Below, one piece after another: positions 48,656 to 60,099 of a stretch of DNA of 64,000 nucleotides. Origin of the DNA: Inia geoffrensis (taxonomy: Eukaryota > Chordata > Mammalia > Artiodactyla > Iniidae); contig CM070899.1 of NCBI GenBank assembly GCA_036417435.1, forward strand, positions 174,249,494 to 174,313,493. The letters are read 5' to 3'. Both the position numbers and the translations under genes were made by a program. Numbering within the stretch: the first letter of the stretch is position 1; the number at the start of each line of letters is the position of its first letter. The notes under the pieces are model-generated. The model saw only the letters and a list, made by a program, of their open reading frames with translations, had not been told where the DNA came from and did not search any database.

Positions 48656-50504
48656 AAATATTTAGAAAATACTGAAGGGCAGAAAAAAGGAAAAAGAAAT
48701 CAGTATAAATATCAGCACCCAGGAATTATCACTGCTAACATTTTGTAGTATATTCTTCCAGCCATACAAAAGGCGTCTTGCAGAACATACTGTTTCAGAA
48801 AGTGTTCTTTTTATTCTAATTATGTTAAGACCATTTTCTCATGTCATTAAATACTAATTTGCAAAACTAATATCTTCATGATGGTCCATCATTTTGATAA
48901 ACCATAATTAAATAATCTTTATAGAACTTCTATTTAAAAATTAAGAATTGAATATTTTTAGTACTTTCCTTTCCAGTCTATTTCCCACATACCCTCAAAA
49001 GAATGTTTCAAGATTTGTTTTTCACTGTTGTTGTTTAATGTTTCTTTGTTTAGCAATAAAATATAAAATGAACATGAACAGCAAAATGGAAAAAAAAAGT
49101 GCTAAGTTGTTTGAGTGAGAGCCTCTGAGCCATAAGAAAATTTTATTTTTGTTTTCACAGTATTCCATCTCCCCCTTGAGAAATATGACAGAAAGTTCTG
49201 GGAGGATAAAATCTAGTTAGGGTTGACTGAGGGAGTGATTATATTGGTAAGGATATTCTCTTAATTATGTTTGATAGGAATCTTATAATTGGTTTTACTA
49301 TTTTCTTTTAGTAATACATTCTCAAAGCAGCTTTTATGTAAAATAGCTTTTATGTGAAAGGTAACAGTATAATTGTGATATAACAGGACTTAAAATATAA
49401 AATCAATATGCAATATAGATGCAAAACAAAAACAAAATATTTCCTCTTACAGTCAGAAAATGAATCCATTGAAAATATGAATCTAACAACTTATTCTCTG
49501 TCACAAAATTTGTAGGAGGAAACTGAGCCAGTAGCTTCCAGAAAACAAACTTTGTTTCTTTCTTGTCTCTGGAAATAAGTACACCATAAGGGCACAATGA
49601 GTAAGAGAATCTCGTTCTAGCAAATGCTGACTCTCCATGGAAGTATTCCCGACTGTGGAAGACCATAAGTGGTGAGGGAAAGCATTGAAGGGTTTCTGGA
49701 TAAAGCAATGATTCATGTAGAGAAAATCTAATACTGTTCCTTCTCACTAAGACCAAGTTACCAAATGCTTAGTCTGAATGTAGGAGTTTGTGATGATGTT
49801 TTCATAAATTTGTAATTCCCCTTATGTTTCCATTTGTAATTCCATATAGATACGGGTGGAGGGGTGATAGTGAAAAGAAATAGTAGGTTTCCATAGCAAC
49901 AAAACAGAAAATCCATAACATTGAGGTGATGTGATATAAACAATTTCTTCCTCCAAGGTGCAGGGTGGAAGTACAATAAACATGGCAGAGTTATCACCCA
50001 AGTGCAGACACGCTGTGTAGTTCAGAAGGCATTCGATGTAATTGAGAGTTGACTGTAATTCAGTTCCTCAGGTCATGTCATTCCTGTTGCTCTTCTCTCC
50101 TCCCCCTAGTATGTAATTTAAGGTAAAATTTCCTTGGCCCACAGTGTGAGTGATAACCACTTAGCAACACAAGTGACAGAAAGGAAAGAGAGGGCAGTAT
50201 TTTGCTCAGTTAAATAATTTTACCAATTATTTGGTGCATTTCACATTTTTATTTGTGGTTCATTCGGTTCATCTCAAAAATATTCATCACTAAAACAGTT
50301 TTTGCTGGGCACTCATCTAAATTGATATAAAAATTCTGTGTTATGTATTAGCAGCCCAAATCATATCCACAGGAGTTAAAAGAAAAAAAGTCTAAACAAC
50401 AGACTGTGAGTTGTGTTGGCAGTTACATGGTAATCACCATATTATCTTTTGTTGTCCTCACTTGCTAGTTTAGTAATTCAGTTTAAACTTGTTATCATTA
50501 AGAT
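48656..50504. other. Intronic sequence, nothing recognised
   Basis: AT-rich. The 117-codon antisense open frame at 49403-49756 has no splice support and no recognised domain. Confidence 0.5.
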
Positions 50505-50511
50505 TTCAAGG

Positions 50512-51014
50512 CTTATAAAAAGAAACGAAATTAAGTTATTTGTAGTGAGGTGGATGGACCTAGAGTCTGTCATACAGAGTGAAGTAAGTCAGAAAGAGAA
50601 AAACAAATACCGTATGCTAATGCATATATATGGAATCTAAAAAAAAAATGATTCTGATGACCCTAGGGGCAGGACAGGAATAAAGACGCAAACGTAGAGA
50701 ATGGACTTGAGGACACGGAGAGGAGGAAGGGTAAGCTGGGATGAAGTGAGAGAGTGGCATGGACATATATACACTACGTAAGGTAGATAGCTAGTGGGAA
50801 GCAGCCACATAGCACAGGGAGATCAGCTTGGTGCTTTGTGACCGCCTGGAGGGGTGGGATAAGGAGGGTGGGAGGGAGGGAGACGCAAGAGGGAAGAGAT
50901 ATGGGAACATATGTATATGTATAACTGATTCACTTTGTTATAAAGCAGAAACTAACACACCATTGTAAAGCAATTATACCCCAGTAAAGATGTTTAAATA
51001 AATAAATAAATAAA
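50512..51014 (+). mobile_element. Young 5'-truncated L1 3' end
   Basis: A 503-bp insertion of the same L1 subfamily as 40182-41225. Shared phrases include GAGTCTGTCATACAGAGTGA, AAGTAAGTCAGAAAGAGAAA and CACTTTGTTATAAAGCAGAA. It ends in AAATAAATAAATAAAT. The 7-bp duplication TTCAAGG lies at 50505-50511 and 51015-51021. It retains a GATGACCCTAGG segment missing from the other copy. Confidence 0.92.
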
Positions 51015-51021
51015 TTCAAGG

Positions 51022-51824
51022 AACTAAAGGAAAAAAAAAAGATGTCAAGGCCTTCATTGGCCAGTGGCTGCAATTCATCTATTTCAAAATTTTTTCTCTG
51101 AAGAGTGATGAAAATAAGTCACAAAGAAAAGGTATGATTACAGATAAAGTAATTAATAACATCTGGTTTGGGGACACGGTGACTCCTGAAAATGGTGTGT
51201 GGCGATAATACAGTATTTTTAACAATCTCAGAGGGTGGGATGATATTGATCTACTCATCCACACTCTTCCAAAGCATAGTGAACGTGATGGCTCTCATTT
51301 CAGTTCAGTGAAGGTTTGTGTGAATTCTAAGTCAAGAAAGCGAAATTGAATTGTAAGCCTAAATAAAACACACTCTTGCCAACCATCGTCAATCGTGTCA
51401 ATCATGTTATTCTTTAGATTTAGACCCTTGAGGAATCTACACTCAGCATCAGTCCTTTCTTTCCTGGCCTCTTGATGTTTCCCACTTCCTTCTCTTCAGC
51501 TTTCACGCACTTCATATCTTGCAAATCGTGAAAATATTTGGTTCACTCCATTTTCTTCTTTAGTTACTATGCTTTTCTTCTACTAAAAATGTCTTTGATT
51601 GATACCTTCATTGAAAAGTTCTTAATGCTCATACTCTGCCTTTCTAGGCTTATTACAAAATTGACCTACTAAAGTAATGCCCAGCACCTTCCCAAATCTA
51701 AGGGCAGATGACAGACCTTCATTCTCCTTGACCTTTTAGTGGCATTAGGCTTTGCTGGTCCTCAGTTCCTGATGAAATATTGTCTCCCCTTGGATTCTAT
51801 TAAGTAACAATGTCTTGGTGGGGT
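51022..51824. other. Intronic sequence, nothing recognised
   Basis: No named element. Confidence 0.5.
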
Positions 51825-51903
51825 TTTTTCTAGTTGAAGTATGGTTGATGTACAATGTATTACAACAAAGTGATTCAGATATATATTCTTTTCCTTTTTT
51901 AAC
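51825..51903 (-). mobile_element. L1 3' UTR scrap, antisense
   Basis: CTAGTTGAAGTATGGTTGAT, GTACAATGTATTACAACAAA and GTGATTCAGATATATATTC match the reverse complement of a cetartiodactyl L1 3' end. Confidence 0.7.
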
Positions 51904-52429
51904 CAACCTTTCTAAGAGATCCTTGTCTGTCTCATTTTATTGACTGCTCCTTCTGCCATTTTGTGTACATAGCATGCCCCAAACTGTGACTCAGCTTCTC
52001 ATCTTTTACTTTTGTATTTCAAAAGCTTTTCATCTTCCATACGCCCAACTCTGCAATCTACATTCTATATTGTTATTACACCTAAGCATCATCCTACATC
52101 TATTTGTTATCTTGATTTGGATAACTCAGTGTTTCCTAAAATGCAGTACATTTGGATGAGTATCATCACATCTCTGAGAGTAATTGAACACGCTTCCCTA
52201 ACTTTCCTATTTCTCTTTGTAACACAGCCCTTATCCCAAGGTACAGTCATTACTTATTTCTACTCTCCTTTAATCCATAAATTGAATCACTCTTTTAGGC
52301 TTATTAAATGGGTTGTGCATCTGTCCTGTTCCATTGCCATCAATGGAAGTTTTCTGGATATATTTTGAAGGTATTACTGATAATACTTGCTCATGAATTG
52401 GGTAAGGGGTATGAGAAAAAGAGAAAGTC
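51904..52429. other. Intronic sequence, pyrimidine-rich, nothing recognised
   Basis: No named element. Overlapping open frames at 51974-52368 have no support. Confidence 0.45.
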
Positions 52430-52930
52430 TAGGGTGACATTAAGGGTTTTGGCTTGCATAACTGAATGAATGGCAGTGTTATTTATTATGGTGTAGAACA
52501 TGGGAAGAGCAGGATTGAGGGGTGGGGGGGAGTCCATTTTCAGCCTGCTAAGTTTGAGATTCCTAGAAAATATTCAAATGGTGATGTCAAAAAAACTTTT
52601 AAGATTTCTGAGTCCACTATTTAGGGGAGAAGTGGGGATTGGAGTTTTAAATTTAGGAGTAATCAGTTTCTAAAGACACAGGACAAGTTGAGAGTACCTA
52701 GGGATTGAGTGTAGGTAAACAGAGAAGGGTCCTAGACTCAGCCCTGGAGCACACCAGTATCTACAAGGTAAGAAGGAGGGAGAATGCTTTCAAAAAGACT
52801 GAGAAACAGCAACCAGCAAGGTAGGAAGAAAACCAAGAGTGTAGTGTCACTGAAGACATTTGAAAATAGGTTTCAAGAAGAGCATAATCAACTATGTGGA
52901 ATGCTCCTGAGAATCTGAGTAAGGTGAGGG
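52430..52930 (-). mobile_element. L2 LINE internal fragment, antisense
   Basis: GGAGTTTTAAATTTAGGAGT, GATTGAGTGTAGGTAAACAG, CTCAGCCCTGGAGCACACCA, AACCAAGAGTGTAGTGTCAC match the reverse complement of L2 reverse-transcriptase sequence. Reading frames are destroyed. Confidence 0.7.
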
Positions 52931-53857
52931 CTGAAAAGTCACTGTCAGGGCCAGGCTATCTACTACCTACAGGTGCCTCTAGCTCATCATACTTGTAGGA
53001 GCTCACAGAATGTTTTCATTTTAATTTCTTTGAAAATCAGAAATAAAAAATGAACATAATAACAATAAATATAATAATAATGAATCCAGCCTGTATTATA
53101 TTCGTCTTTATAGCAATGCACATAAATTATAATTTTTAATACTTTTTATGAAAAAAGGTCCCTCAATGGTCTTACTGTGGCCCTGCTGAGCATTGGATGG
53201 GCAGTGTGGGATTCCCTGCTCACCTTGGTAAGAACAGCTTGGAAGGAGTCCTGGGAACAGAAACCTGATAGGTATGGGTTCAGGGGAGAGTTGGAGGGGG
53301 AATGGAATGTGGTAACAGGAGACTGCATTTTTAACAAATCTATAAATGAATTCTGTACGGAAGTGCTGAAAAACAGGATCCTAGCTGGAAAAGAAGTGGA
53401 GCCAAAGTATGTTTTTGTTTTATTTTGTGTGAAGTGAAGCCAGAGGAGGTGTGTGTGTGTGCATCTATCTGTGTGTGTTTGGGGAAACTAGGAAGACATA
53501 TCTTTTAGGAGATACAATTGGAGAAGCAGAGTCCTTCAGAGTAGAGCGTCGTGGGAAGGGTACCCAGAGGGAGGAGCCAGCCTTAGATTGGAGGCTGTTC
53601 TTCCCGTGGCTTCTGTTTTCACAGTGAAATAAAAAATAAAATCATCAGCTGAAAGTGAGGAGGTCTTGGAGTGTGGGGGAGGTTTGAGGAGAGAACAAAC
53701 TATACATAAATCGTCACTTTTATAATTGAGAGAATGGATTTTCTAGGGAAATGTGAGAAGATTGCTGAGGGAGAGAGAATGTAAGAAAATTGAAAATGTT
53801 AACGACCGTATTTATCTCTGGGTAGTAGAGTCAAATTTGATTTTTATTTTACTTTTT
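52931..53857. other. Intronic sequence with a GT-rich patch
   Basis: A (GT)n-like tract at 53449-53478. 53145-53440 is more GC-balanced with an open + frame, but no splice pair or family similarity was seen. Confidence 0.45.
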
Positions 53858-53859
53858 AT

Positions 53860-53940
53860 CAGGTTGGCCAAAAAGTTCATTTGGGTTGTTCCATAACATC
53901 TTACGGAAAAACCCAAACGAACTTTTTGGCCAACCCAGTA
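53860..53940. mobile_element. Mariner-derived palindromic MITE (Mariner1_BT type)
   Basis: An 81-bp near-perfect hairpin. The left arm AGGTTGGCCAAAAAGTTCAT pairs with the right arm AACTTTTTGGCCAACCC, with the centre at about CATAACATCTTACGG. TA dinucleotides flank it (53858-53859 and 53941-53942), the mariner target. It is a non-autonomous fold-back element of the cetartiodactyl mariner family and encodes no protein. Confidence 0.93.
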
Positions 53941-53942
53941 TA

Positions 53943-55012
53943 ATTTTTGTTTTCAAACTTTTTACATGGAAGTACTTTTGGTGCCTTATAAAGCTATTAA
54001 AAATAACTTTTAATAACCCCAACAGTCTTCCTATCCTTTATATATTGCCTTGGTTCTTATTTTCTACAGGAATTTTTCCTGGACCAAATCCAGCTCCTTG
54101 TTAAAATTCCGCTAAGACTTAATAATCTCCAGTGTGTGATGGTATTCTTTTATATATATATTGTTACGTTATTTTAACTACTTTCTGTATGAATATATTA
54201 TTTTCCTAATGAAATTACCAAATCTTTACTGCCAGCAACTAGGTCCCATATAGGCCTTTCTTGGTTTGAATGCATTAGTGTACACAAATGTCTTAGATAC
54301 GGATCTTCTTTGTTGACACGTGGGTTTTCTCTCGCCTTCTGTGGCAGAGCTTGCTCTCTCCTTGCGGGCCATGTAATCCCCAACCTGTCCTGAACCAGAT
54401 ACATCCCTTCCTCCCAGCACCCTTCCAAACGCATCTCAGTTTTTATTGAGGCCATGAGCTCTCTACCTGCAGAACAGACCATGAGGAGGGTGGGCAAGGA
54501 GAGGGTGCGAGAGAACCCTGCCACCTCACCTTCTTACCTCCATTCCTCCCCTCCTCCCCCACGGTACTCCCTAACATGTTCTAGTGTCCGTGGGTAGCAG
54601 GAAAGACAGAGGGCTTACTCTCCTGTGTCAGCATCCCTCCCTACGGCCACAGTGCTCGAATTTGCTCAGTGGTGTCCCTCAAGATGGTTCTTCGAGACAA
54701 ATGGCTCCTCTCTGCCCCCTCACCAAGCTCCTTGCTGACCGTGTGGAGGTGGGCTCTGTGTGGAGCAAGGACTGGGCAGTGGTGGGATGGAGGTGGAGGG
54801 ACAGCTTGGGAGTTTTATTTGGAGTTACTCTCCTTCACGTTGGTGGCCCAGCAATGCTGATCTCCTTTTAGTCTTCAAAGGAACCATGCTCCTTAGCATC
54901 TCAAGGCCGTGCATACCTGTTTCCTCTGTCTGGAGCTCTCTGTCACCAACCCGTGCTTAATTCCTAAGCACCCTTCAACTCTTAGCCATTCAGGGCACTC
55001 ACCTAACTGTCC
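53943..55012. other. Intronic sequence, nothing recognised
   Basis: A GC-richer stretch at 54290-54960 has open frames on both strands, but I find no splice-site-bounded exon or known domain. Confidence 0.45.
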
Positions 55013-55160
55013 ACTATATACTATGCTAAATACTATATAGTAAATTCCATATAGCGTATGCTATGTGCTACATGCTATATGCTATGTACTATGTTATGTA
55101 TACTATATTCTATACACTATATACTGTGTACTATAAACTATATACTGCATACTGTATATT
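55013..55160. repeat. Degenerate tandem array of CTATATA-type units
   Basis: About 15-20 copies of a 7-10 bp unit of the form ACTATATACTAT/GCTATGTGCTA across 148 bp, giving ACTATATACT, GCTATATGCT and ACTATGTACT variants. It has strong self-complementarity (TATATAGTA with TACTATATA). Confidence 0.88.
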
Positions 55161-56974
55161 TTCTTCATAGCATAGTATTTATCACTACTCCTTAGTATAT
55201 ATTAATGTTTCTGGTTGTTTGTTTAAATATTTTTCCCCAATAAAAAGATTTACTAGGCTAGAAACCATGTCTTTGTTGTTTCCCATTATATACCTAGTGC
55301 CTCCATAAATGTTTTTCAGAGGTTGAATAATGAACTGTGATCTTCAGGAAGAGATGAATTTTGAGATTTCTGAAAGGAAGATATATGGATTGATGGAAAA
55401 TTGAAGAAGGGAATAGCTTGGGCAAACATATGAAGGCAGAAATAAGCTCCTAACAAGTGACAAGTAAAATTCTGTTTGTTTGTTTTTTCATTTTAATGAA
55501 TCATAAGATTAAGTCTACCTTTATGAGACATTGTCCTCAGAACAGTGATTTGCAGTGGCCTTACTTCACTGTCACGTCAAGGTTCTAAAACTGTTCTGGG
55601 AGAGTTATTATGCAAAGGTGACTTTCAGAAGTCTTCCTGATGAATAGATGCCAATGCAGAAAAAGATTTATTCAGTTTAGGGTGTTTTGAACGTTAGAGT
55701 TTATTCAGTTTATGGTATTTTGGCTTTTGTTGTTTGGATTCATATCCTCAGAATGAAAATTATATCAAGATATGTACCTCTTAGAAGTAAGGATGTACAT
55801 ATTTACCTAAAAGAAAATTTCACAAAGCAATATGAACAAAAGAAGGAAAAAGGAAAATTCTACAAATTAATCTGGAAAATTACTCCTAAGGAAGTTATCT
55901 TTAATAATTCTTTTAGATTAACCTTTGTACTAGATTTTATAACAGTTCCAGATACAAGATAAATACTTGGCAGTTCTCTCTATCAGACTTCCTGGATTCC
56001 TATTCTCCCTATATATCTTACTCAGACTTTGAAAGAAATCTTCAATACACATTTAGAAATTCCCTGAAGAAAAACTTCATCTTCCATTTGCTTCATCTAT
56101 TTGCTCAAGGAATTTAATTCAGAATCTTGTATCATAATCAAAGAGAGGGCATAATTCAGGGAATAGACGAATCTCTTTAGGACAAAAGCTGATTGTTAAA
56201 CAAGATGCTCTGGTAGATCTTTCTCTAAATGGACAGATTATGTCTTGTTACCAGTAACTACTGAATGGAAAATTAGTCACTGCTGCAGGTCAGCAGGTCA
56301 ACATTAGTAGTGACTCTTCCTGGATCTTCCTGCTCTGCTCTTTTCACTCTACTATGGTATCTCTCAAGTTGTGTTTGTAGGGCTTAGCAATAGTCAGCAA
56401 TTTAAGAAACATTGTATCCCTGCTCAAATAAGTATAGAGATTACCACATACCAAAATTCCCTCTTGGAAATGTACGTTAGACTGAAAACTCTAAGGCATC
56501 CTATAATCTTTAGGAAATATTGTCCTAAGCTGAACTAATAAAGCATTAGGGGAAAAAAATCAAGGCACAGAAAACAGATATAATAGCAGTCTTAAGTTTC
56601 TCTCATCCTCTCTCCAATGCCCTGTGCACAGTAGATATTGAATAAATATTCAGTATTAATGAGGGAAAGGTGAAAGATGGTAGTGGCAATTAAGAAGAAA
56701 TTCTGTGCATGGTAGGTCAGGTAAAATCATAGAGAAGCAAAAAAGGACTGATGCCAGTTCATCAGTATTTGAAAAGGATGGATAGAGGCTATTATCAATA
56801 TTTAAACTGAAGGAAATCTCATCATCACCTCTTTCTAATAGAGTTTATGTCATTTGCTATCTTTCCAAATTCCCATTCATCCCCAATCTTCTAATTTTTT
56901 TGCCTTTTGAACTTGCCAAGTTTATGACTTGCCCCAATTTTTGAAAATTTCTTATTTTATATTGTCATTTTAAA
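55161..56974. other. Intronic sequence, nothing recognised
   Basis: AT-rich. The lysine-rich open frame at 55687-55962 has no splice or family support. Confidence 0.5.
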
Positions 56975-57255
56975 ATCACCTTATTGAGGTACAGTGGACA
57001 TACAAAAGGCTGTAAACGTTTAATGTATACAACTTGATCAGTTTGGAGATAAATATCCACCCATGAAGCCATCACCACAATCAAATCTATAGAATAAATC
57101 CATCACCTCCCAAAGTTTCTTCCCACCTGATTGATTGAATTTTGTATTGATTTTTCTTTTGTGGTAAGAGATTATCCTCCTAATAAAATTAGAAGTATAC
57201 AGTACAGTATTTTCAACTATAAGGCCCTATGTTGTACAGTACATCTCCAGAACAC
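56975..57255 (-). mobile_element. L1 3' end fragment, antisense
   Basis: AAAATCACCTTATTGAGGTA, CAGTGGACATACAAAAGGCT, AATATCCACCCATGAAGCC and AGTACATCTCCAGAAC follow the reverse complement of an old L1M 3' end. Confidence 0.82.
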
Positions 57256-58299
57256 ATTTTGGTTTTTTAGAATTATTCAATGTATAGCAAGTTTGTGAAG
57301 GATGCAAAATTTACATCACAAATGGATTTTAAAAAAGAAATAAAAATTACTTTTTTTTAAATGTTGTGATGCAATTAAGAGAAAGGTATATGGATTGAAG
57401 AATTCCTTTGTTTATGTATAAAATAAAGGATGAAAATATCAGATCAGAACTGAGATCAACAAATGTCTTGATCATTTTTCTGAAGGAAAAAAAGAAAAAC
57501 TTGAACCTTTTCTAATCGTGGGACAATGCATTGCCTAGTTTTAAAAAATGCGAAGGGATCCCATCCATTATGATTTGAAATGCTGACCCATAACTCGGGA
57601 AGGTTTTATATTTACATTTCTTTGATTTTGCAAAATAGAATATCACATTTTCCCAAATTTCTGCTTATACCATTTAACCTTAATATTATAAAATATTTTC
57701 ACCCCCCTGTTTCCAGGATGTATTTAGCAATAGCTGTTGAGTTTGGGGCTTTGTCTCAATGACATAATATGTCATCATTTTTTATAATGCATTATTTTTA
57801 TGACACCATGTTGCTGTCTCCAATGGGTATTACTGTCATGTAGTGATTTCAAATGTTTCCATACAAATTGGCAACTTGAGCATATTAGATACTGTTATTC
57901 CTTGAGTAGAAAAGCAGCTTCTCTCTTAACTTGGTATATTAAATTGTGTTTCCAGTGATGCGCTGAAAACATTAAAAACTCATTATAGCAGAATCTTTCT
58001 TCTTCTAGGGCATTCTGCTCTAGTGTTTGTAAGCTTAGCTCTAAGGAATTAGATCAGTTTGATTATTTTATCTGAGAAGACATATTCTTGTCTAAAGGTT
58101 TCTCTTTTTTAATGATGATTTTAATCAGCAATTTTCTACTTTAAAATGGTCTTTCTAATATCTTGTTTCAGATGGAAGAGAATTATAAGATCATCTCAGT
58201 GGAGAATAGATGTATTTTAAGAATACCACCATAATTAGGAAATGACCCTTAGAGTAATAAATCTTTAGAATTGAAAAGACATTTAACTAGTCAATGTAA
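57256..58299. other. Intronic sequence, nothing recognised
   Basis: No named element. Confidence 0.5.
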
Positions 58300-58435
58300 A
58301 CCCAAAGCATAGAAAGTAAGCTCCCAGAGGGTAAGACCCTCTCTATCTTTTCAGTGCTATATTCAGCCTCCCCAAACAACATCTTGCCTGAGTCAGCCCT
58401 CAGATTGATAAATACAGGAATAAATGAAATATGTA
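58300..58435 (+). mobile_element. Possible L2 3' end
   Basis: GTAAGCTCCCAGAGGGTAAG, ACCCTCTCTATCTTTTCAGT and AATACAGGAATAAATG resemble the L2 3' end ('gtgagctcctcgagggcagggacc ... aataaatg'). Confidence 0.45.
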
Positions 58436-58959
58436 AAGCACAGTTTTCTATCCAAGGAGATGTAGTAAATGCTGAGTCTGATCTTTCCTTTCTTCGAAGG
58501 GAAATTAATATGACTAACAAAAGAAACAAGAAACCAAAAAATATGTATAAGCAACAAAAATATTCTCCGTATCATGGGAGAGTTGAAAGGTGACAGGAAA
58601 GTTCAAAGGAATGCAAGACATCTGCCTGGTAGGGATAGAAATGGTTCAGGAAGAAGATAAAGCTGGAGAAGAAGGTGCGATTTTGACAGGGATAAGATAG
58701 TTCACTGGGGAAGCGGAAATAGAGATGAGAGCATGCAGAAAGGAACTAAAAAAAGGATGAAGGGTAAAGGCCTGACCTTGCCTATCCTGGGGAGAAAACT
58801 GGATAGATAAATTAGTGCCGGTTCATGGAGGGCATTAAATGACAGACCACGCCACTTAGAGCTGTTTTATTATCACCTTTCACCATAAATTTGTTCCCTT
58901 TTCTGTGATCTTTATCATAAGTAGTAAGAAGGAATGCTCTCATCAGAAATTTTCTCTCT
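58436..58959. other. Intronic sequence, purine-rich, nothing recognised
   Basis: AG-rich on the + strand between 58570 and 58800. It could be an L2 antisense remnant, but the match is too weak to call. Confidence 0.4.
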
Positions 58960-59530
58960 GTCTCACCGGTAGCATTTATATTGTAGACACGCCCTCTTTT
59001 GAATTCATCACCTCTTTGGATTTCTGTGATGCTCTTTCCCAGCTTATTCCCTCTTTCTCTGGCCTCCTCCGGCTCACTCCGGCACACTCTTCTCCATCAT
59101 GAAGGGTGGCTTCAGCATCCCTGTCCTCTGGTCTGCCTTTGCATACTCATCACTGTGATATTCAGTCTCTTGTCCTGCCTCCACTCTGCTCCTCCAGGTG
59201 GCCAACCCCTGAGAACTTCATCATCTCCCCTCCTAAACCTTACTCCCTATTTCATCAATCTTTCAATTTTTCATCCAGTTGTGCAGGATCTACATTTTAA
59301 AATTAACTTTGGTGGTTTTTTTTTTCCTTTTTGATCATCTCTACTCCTTTTTTTCCCCCTCATAGACTCTGTTTGACCCATCCCTTCCTTTCCATTCTCA
59401 CTGCCAACAGTTAGGTCACCTCACACCTGGATTATTCTAATCACCTCTGGCTGGGATCCTTGTTTACCATTACTCCCTCAACAGGGAGTATAATTCTACC
59501 AAACTAAAGTATATTTTTATTACCCTCCCT
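58960..59530 (+). mobile_element. Probable decayed L2 internal fragment
   Basis: CACCTCACACCTGGATTATT and CTAATCACCTCTGGCTGGGA resemble the L2 passage 'ctctcacctggattattgcaatagcctcc'. The pyrimidine-rich upstream part is consistent with L2 ORF2. Diverged. Confidence 0.45.
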
Positions 59531-60099
59531 TTTGCTTAGTTTCACAATAGAAATCAGCCAACATTTATAGAGAACATTATATACTACACAGAGCAGTAGG
59601 CAGAGGGAGTTACAATAATAAATGCATTCCCTGATATACAGGGATATTCAGTTTAGTGTGGGTGACAGACTTGTAAACCGAAGTTACTCACAATGAAATA
59701 AGTAATAAAATGCCTTAAAATTCCTTCTGTCATTTCCTATTACTTTGAGATAACCTTGTTTACTTTAACCTTGATGGTAAATTCTTCACGCCATTTTAAA
59801 ACAAATTCGTTACTCTATTACTTAAAAAACTGAACTGTTTTTTAATCTACACCAGCAACTACGTTTATGATGTTTTGTAATTTGCAATATAAGTAAATCT
59901 TTTAACCCAGAGTTAGATTTTTGAAAACAATTGTCTTGAGGTTCAGAGAAAATATACTTCACTTGGACTGTAGATGTTCTCCAAGCAAAATGTACATATT
60001 TATAAAGTAACATTTGGTTTTGTTTAGTTCAAAAGCTAAACCAAAAATGTCAAAGTGAAGTGTTTGTTTTGCCAATAAACGTTATAAAAAATTACGCTG
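59531..60099. other. Intronic sequence, nothing recognised
   Basis: No named element. Confidence 0.45.

Noticed and set aside
49403..49756. 117-codon antisense open frame
   Set aside because: It has no recognisable domain, splice pair or codon bias. A frame of this length is expected by chance somewhere in 64 kb.
54198..54960. Cluster of open frames on both strands in a GC-richer patch
   Set aside because: I found no acceptor/donor pair bounding a frame and no family similarity. Higher GC content lengthens chance frames.
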